Below are positions 13,394-16,125 of a stretch of DNA of 16,125 nt, piece by piece. The first letter of the stretch is position 1. Each line of letters starts with the position of its first letter. The translations under genes were made by a program, and so were the position numbers. The stretch comes from Dehalococcoidia bacterium (GTDB lineage Bacteria > Chloroflexota > Dehalococcoidia > E44-bin15), in contig DAOUVR010000005.1 in NCBI GenBank assembly GCA_030667555.1, positions 1 through 16,125 on the forward strand. The letters are read 5' to 3'. The notes under the pieces were generated by a model that saw only the letters and a program-made list of their open reading frames with translations, had not been told where the DNA came from and ran no database searches.

Positions 13394-13449
13394 ATGACAT
13401 AAGAATAATGGGGTGATTCCCAACGCATTCTAGAAAGGAGGCAGTCGAT

Positions 13450-13830
13450 ATGGCCAAGAAGAGGGACCAAGTTGACTGGTCGGCGATCAGGAAGAACCAA
13501 CTGGGTGACGCTGATGTGGCCCGGCAGATGGGCAAAGGTGCAGATGAAAAGGATACGATACCCGAAAAAGCGTGCACCAAGTGTAAGAATTTCATTGAGA
13601 GCGGGGCCTCAGAAAAAGGGGAGGGTTATTGTGGGGTCTTGAGGGCTGGATCCAACATATTGAGCGACCCACCGAAGATCGTTCTCGAGGGGGACGTATC
13701 ATTCTTCACTTATTTCAATATGGATGCTAGCAAGTGCACGAAGTATGACCCGATGGAATTTATCGACCATGACATTTCGGAATGCGCCGATCCTCGCTAT
13801 ACACGAGGCCAAAGAGCGACTATGAAATAA
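13450..13830 (+). CDS. Glycyl radical enzyme small-subunit-like Cys-rich protein, copy 1
   Basis: A 126-residue soluble protein. Five cysteines lie at 42, 45, 61, 96 and 112; the first four form CxxC-x15-C-x34-C, like the HiPIP-type [4Fe-4S] small subunits of benzylsuccinate synthase (BssB/BssC) and related enzymes. The conserved C-terminus is SECADPRYTRGQRATMK. It begins at ATG 13450 with an excellent AAAGGAGG eight bases upstream. It is 78% identical (98 of 126) to the next gene and is followed by a BssC-like gene and the large catalytic subunit, so it is probably a beta-like subunit shielding or tuning the radical enzyme. At 126 residues it is longer than the roughly 60-80-residue Bss small subunits I remember, so it may be a distinct subunit type. 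Confidence 0.8.
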   Translation: MAKKRDQVDWSAIRKNQLGDADVARQMGKGADEKDTIPEKACTKCKNFIESGASEKGEGYCGVLRAGSNILSDPPKIVLEGDVSFFTYFNMDASKCTKYDPMEFIDHDISECADPRYTRGQRATMK

Positions 13831-13857
13831 GCTCTGAAGGAAAGGGTGGTTGGTGTA

Positions 13858-14238
13858 TTGGCCAAGAAGAGACAGGGGGCTGACTGGGGTGCCATCTTTG
13901 ACACAATGTTTGGTACTGCTAATGTAGAACGGCAGATTGGCAAGAGCGCCGAAGAGAAGGACACCATTCCAGAGAAGGCATGTACCAAGTGCAAGCATTT
14001 CATCGAGAGCGGTGCGTCGGAGAAGGGAGACGGCAATTGCGGTGTTCTCAGAGATGGCTCCGATATACTGGCCGAATCGCCGAAGATTGTGCTCGAGGGG
14101 GACGTGTCATTCTTCACTTACTACAATATGAATGCTAGCAAGTGCACGCAATATGCCCCGATGGAGTTTGTGGACCATGACATTTCGGAATGTGCTGACC
14201 CTCGGTATACGCGTGGCCAAAGAGCTACCATGAAGTAA
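13858..14238 (+). CDS. Glycyl radical enzyme small-subunit-like Cys-rich protein, copy 2
   Basis: A tandem paralog of the preceding gene. All five cysteines (42, 45, 61, 96, 112) and the last 17 residues are identical; divergence is concentrated in residues 6-30. A GTG at 13846 would add four residues, but TTG at 13858 is preferred: it gives exactly the length of copy 1 (126), aligns with its ATG (xAKKR), and has GGTGGT upstream. Spacing from copy 1 is 27 bases. Keeping two complete copies side by side suggests a hetero-oligomer with two different beta-like subunits, or a recent duplication for dosage. Confidence 0.8.
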   Translation: MAKKRQGADWGAIFDTMFGTANVERQIGKSAEEKDTIPEKACTKCKHFIESGASEKGDGNCGVLRDGSDILAESPKIVLEGDVSFFTYYNMNASKCTQYAPMEFVDHDISECADPRYTRGQRATMK

Positions 14239-14262
14239 GCTCTGGTTCAGGGAAAGAGGTGG

Positions 14263-14319
14263 TTGCAAAGCGAAGATGCCATTGAGCGACAGGTTTCAAG
14301 TGCAAAAAATTTTAGCTAA
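14263..14319 (+). pseudogene. Possible remnant of a third small-subunit copy
   Basis: After copy 2 the sequence TAAGCTCTG...GGAAAG-GGTGGTTG repeats the spacer that follows copy 1. A 19-codon frame then opens at TTG 14263 and closes at TAA 14319. Its residues AIERQVSSAKNF recall NVERQIGK and KCKNF of the full copies, as if the interior had been deleted. The match is short and the call tentative. Confidence 0.3.
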
Positions 14320-14329
14320 GGGGTGAAAA

Positions 14330-14551
14330 GTGGCGAAGTGCGAAGATTGTGCTAAGTTCTATCCTGATGAAGATGACGAGAGCAAGGGAGTTTGCGTGTT
14401 TCAAAAGCGGGATAGCTCTGTCGGTCCCCTTTATTGGGACACCAAGGAAGTGAAGGCAGATATGGATGCCTGTGCTAAGTTCGAAGAGAGAATGCCACTC
14501 CTGGAACAGATAAGGTCAGCCGAGGCTGTACCAGAGAAGAGGGGAGGCTAA
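14330..14551 (+). CDS. BssC-like small subunit of the glycyl radical enzyme
   Basis: A 73-residue protein with cysteines at 4, 7, 22 and 48 (CxxC-x14-C-x25-C), the arrangement that ligates a [4Fe-4S] cluster in the gamma subunit of benzylsuccinate synthase; the CEDCAKFYP and LYWDTKEV segments resemble that family from memory. Starts with GTG 14330 after AAGGGGTG. It ends 5 bases before the catalytic subunit gene, so the two are surely cotranscribed and probably expressed at matched levels. The Lys/Glu-rich tail after residue 55 extends beyond the cluster domain. Confidence 0.8.
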   Translation: MAKCEDCAKFYPDEDDESKGVCVFQKRDSSVGPLYWDTKEVKADMDACAKFEERMPLLEQIRSAEAVPEKRGG

Positions 14552-14556
14552 GGAAA

Positions 14557-16125
14557 GTGGCAGAGGTAATAGCAGACAAAAGCCTGGCGCCAGACAAGTC
14601 GGTAGAGGAGCTTGAGAAGGAGCGTGCGTGGTGGTGGGCAGCGGAGAAGAAGAGGTCGCCGCGCCTGGACTACTTGAGGAAGGCGATGTGGAAGAAGGGC
14701 CAGGCGGGGGGGAAGCATCCTGAGGGCTTGAAGATTGAATTGGAAGCGTCGAGGCTTTACCGGGAGTCGTGGGACGCCAGTTTGGGCCAGATTGAGATAA
14801 AGAGGAGGGCCATGGCCACCGCCCATATCCTGGAGAACAAGACGATCTTCATCACCGATCACGCTCAGCTTGTGGGTTATTACGGTCAACTCCCGCATAC
14901 ACTATATTTTACCGGGGACTCGGGAGGCGCCGATATCGCTCTGGCCATACCGGGGGTACTGCCCGAGCCGGAGGAAGAGTCGAAGAAGTATGTGATGGAG
15001 GTCCAGGAGTACTGGCACAATGAGATGAAGGGGTCGAGGATGGCGGAAAGGGCGTTCACCGACCTCTTCAATATGGAGGACCTGGTGAAGCAGCAGAGCG
15101 GCTCTCTTTGCTGGGGAGCGCCAGTTCCCGCCGGCTATTCCAACAAGGACTACGGGTGGTATCCCAGGGGCTTCAAGTATATAGTGGCTGATATCGATAG
15201 AAACCTGGATGAAGCACTGGAGATGGTGAAGACAGGCACACCCGGCCCTCACCTATTACCGCTCTATGAGAAGATCAGGAACTGGGAGGCGATGATAATT
15301 GGCCTGGAGGCTATGATGACGCACGCCAAGCGTTTTGCCCGGCTGGCGCGTATCGTAGCGGAGAACTTCGAATCGGACCCGAAGCGCAGGGAGGAGCTGA
15401 TGAGGATAGCCGAGACCTGCGAGCGGGTACTTGCCGAGCCTCCGAGGACGCTGCAGGAGTCGCTGCAGCTAGACTGCTTCATGCAGGTGTGCCTGTGGAC
15501 CGAGTCGTTTGAAGGGGCCTGGCCGGCGCGACCCGATTACTGGCACTGGCCGTACTACAACAAGGATGTGAATATCGACAAGAGGATAACCCACGAGGAA
15601 GCGGTTGACCTGGTTGGTGAGCGCCTGATACGGGCTGCCGAGGTAGGCGTCTTAGGCGTCAGGTGGCTTGCCGAGGGGCTTCAGGGTATAACCGGCACTT
15701 ATGTATGGACGCTGGGTGGGGTGAATGAGGATGGTTCCGACGCCTGCAATGGCTGCACCACGGCCTTCCTGCAGGCGGCCAGGCAGGTACGGACGGCGAA
15801 TCCGACGTTTGGCTTCCGGTGGCATCCGCAGGTGAAGGACGAGGTGATGCGTGAGGTGTTTGAGTGCATACGCCACGGGCTGGGGTATCCCAGCATCCGC
15901 AATGACCCGGTTTTGATCAACAATGGTATGCACTGGCATGGACATCCGCTGGAGGAGATGAGGAACTGGGTGCACCAGGCGTGCATGTCGCCGAATCCAT
16001 CGACGAAGCATGGGTTGCAGCCGTGCCGCATGGCGTCGGCGACGGCGAACACAGCCAAGTCGATAGAGTATGCGCTGTTTGACGGTTATGACAATGTGAT
16101 GAAGATGCAGATGGGGCCTCATACG
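14557..16125 (+). CDS. Glycyl radical enzyme, fumarate-adding (benzylsuccinate/alkylsuccinate synthase type) catalytic subunit, cut by the window edge
   Basis: The first 523 codons of a large glycyl radical enzyme (pyruvate formate-lyase superfamily), starting at GTG 14557 with AAGG just upstream. The thiyl-radical cysteine is Cys476 in ACMSP, and the following residues STKHGLQP and Arg491 match the CMSP-x-P-x-TKHG-x-QP-x-R pattern of benzylsuccinate synthase. In BssA the equivalent Arg (Cys+15, R508 from memory) holds the fumarate carboxylate; pyruvate formate-lyases and diol dehydratases lack this pattern. NP-x-FGFR, LINNG and TLGGVNEDGSDACNG are also typical. BssA-type proteins have about 860 residues, so some 340 are missing here, including the glycyl radical motif. 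The reaction would be addition of a hydrocarbon or alkylphenol radical to fumarate. The substrate cannot be read from sequence, and the activase gene should lie nearby outside the window. Confidence 0.9.
   Translation, partial: MAEVIADKSLAPDKSVEELEKERAWWWAAEKKRSPRLDYLRKAMWKKGQAGGKHPEGLKIELEASRLYRESWDASLGQIEIKRRAMATAHILENKTIFITDHAQLVGYYGQLPHTLYFTGDSGGADIALAIPGVLPEPEEESKKYVMEVQEYWHNEMKGSRMAERAFTDLFNMEDLVKQQSGSLCWGAPVPAGYSNKDYGWYPRGFKYIVADIDRNLDEALEMVKTGTPGPHLLPLYEKIRNWEAMIIGLEAMMTHAKRFARLARIVAENFESDPKRREELMRIAETCERVLAEPPRTLQESLQLDCFMQVCLWTESFEGAWPARPDYWHWPYYNKDVNIDKRITHEEAVDLVGERLIRAAEVGVLGVRWLAEGLQGITGTYVWTLGGVNEDGSDACNGCTTAFLQAARQVRTANPTFGFRWHPQVKDEVMREVFECIRHGLGYPSIRNDPVLINNGMHWHGHPLEEMRNWVHQACMSPNPSTKHGLQPCRMASATANTAKSIEYALFDGYDNVMKMQMGPHT

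Noticed and set aside
15652..16122. 156-codon antisense frame inside the glycyl radical enzyme gene
   Set aside because: It is the mirror of a strongly conserved coding frame with biased third positions; its His/Arg-rich composition is that of a shadow frame.

Overview
The window is a gene-dense stretch of bacterial chromosome, probably from an anaerobe. The mix of genes (gatC-gatA without gatB, an EF-G-like GTPase beside an ArsA remnant, etfBA beside a glycyl radical enzyme operon, an Lrp/AsnC regulator with an aminotransferase) and the frequent GTG/TTG starts suggest Chloroflexota, perhaps Dehalococcoidia. This is an inference from remembered family resemblance, not from a marker gene.

Layout. 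Positions 1-854 (+) hold the last codons of an unidentified gene and an inositol-monophosphatase-like enzyme. Positions 918-4100 (-) hold, in transcription order, an Lrp/AsnC regulator broken by an in-frame TAG, a class I aminotransferase, a Dph6-like ATP pyrophosphatase and an alpha/beta hydrolase; the last three are joined by overlapping stop/start codons. Positions 4200-8577 (-) look like one long operon: gatC, gatA, three tandem paralogous membrane-anchored Cys-rich proteins, a small DUF6504-like protein and an atypical SDR. Back-to-back promoters at 8592-8687 separate it from a truncated ArsA ATPase and an EF-G-like GTPase (+), which end at a strong hairpin terminator. The etfB-etfA pair (-) follows. 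From 13365 to the right edge (+) there is a near-consensus promoter, two tandem 126-residue Cys-rich small proteins, a 73-residue Cys-rich small protein, and the first 523 codons of a large glycyl radical enzyme.

Two systems stand out. First, each of the three tandem paralogs at 5407-6802 reads through an in-frame TGA into the same 11-codon Cys-rich tail (C-TGA-G-C-x-C-G-T-x-C-S-Q-E/D), which ends at a TAA in the same place in all three. The differences in the tail between copies 1 and 2 are mostly synonymous, and a hairpin with a bulged U and a loop starting with G lies 18 nt after the TGA. This is what a family of selenocysteine proteins with a bacterial SECIS would look like, and it is not explained by TGA as a plain stop. 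Second, the right-hand operon encodes a fumarate-adding glycyl radical enzyme (benzylsuccinate/alkylsuccinate synthase type, with the CMSP active-site cysteine and an Arg 15 residues later) with an unusual set of small subunits: a duplicated 126-residue pair plus a BssC-like one. The divergent etfBA could take electrons from oxidation of the succinate adducts.

Other irregularities are the amber codon in the Lrp gene, a 25-bp periodic array of ATGAGT boxes in front of it, the ArsA remnant with an altered P-loop, and short tandem repeats in front of the aminotransferase gene.
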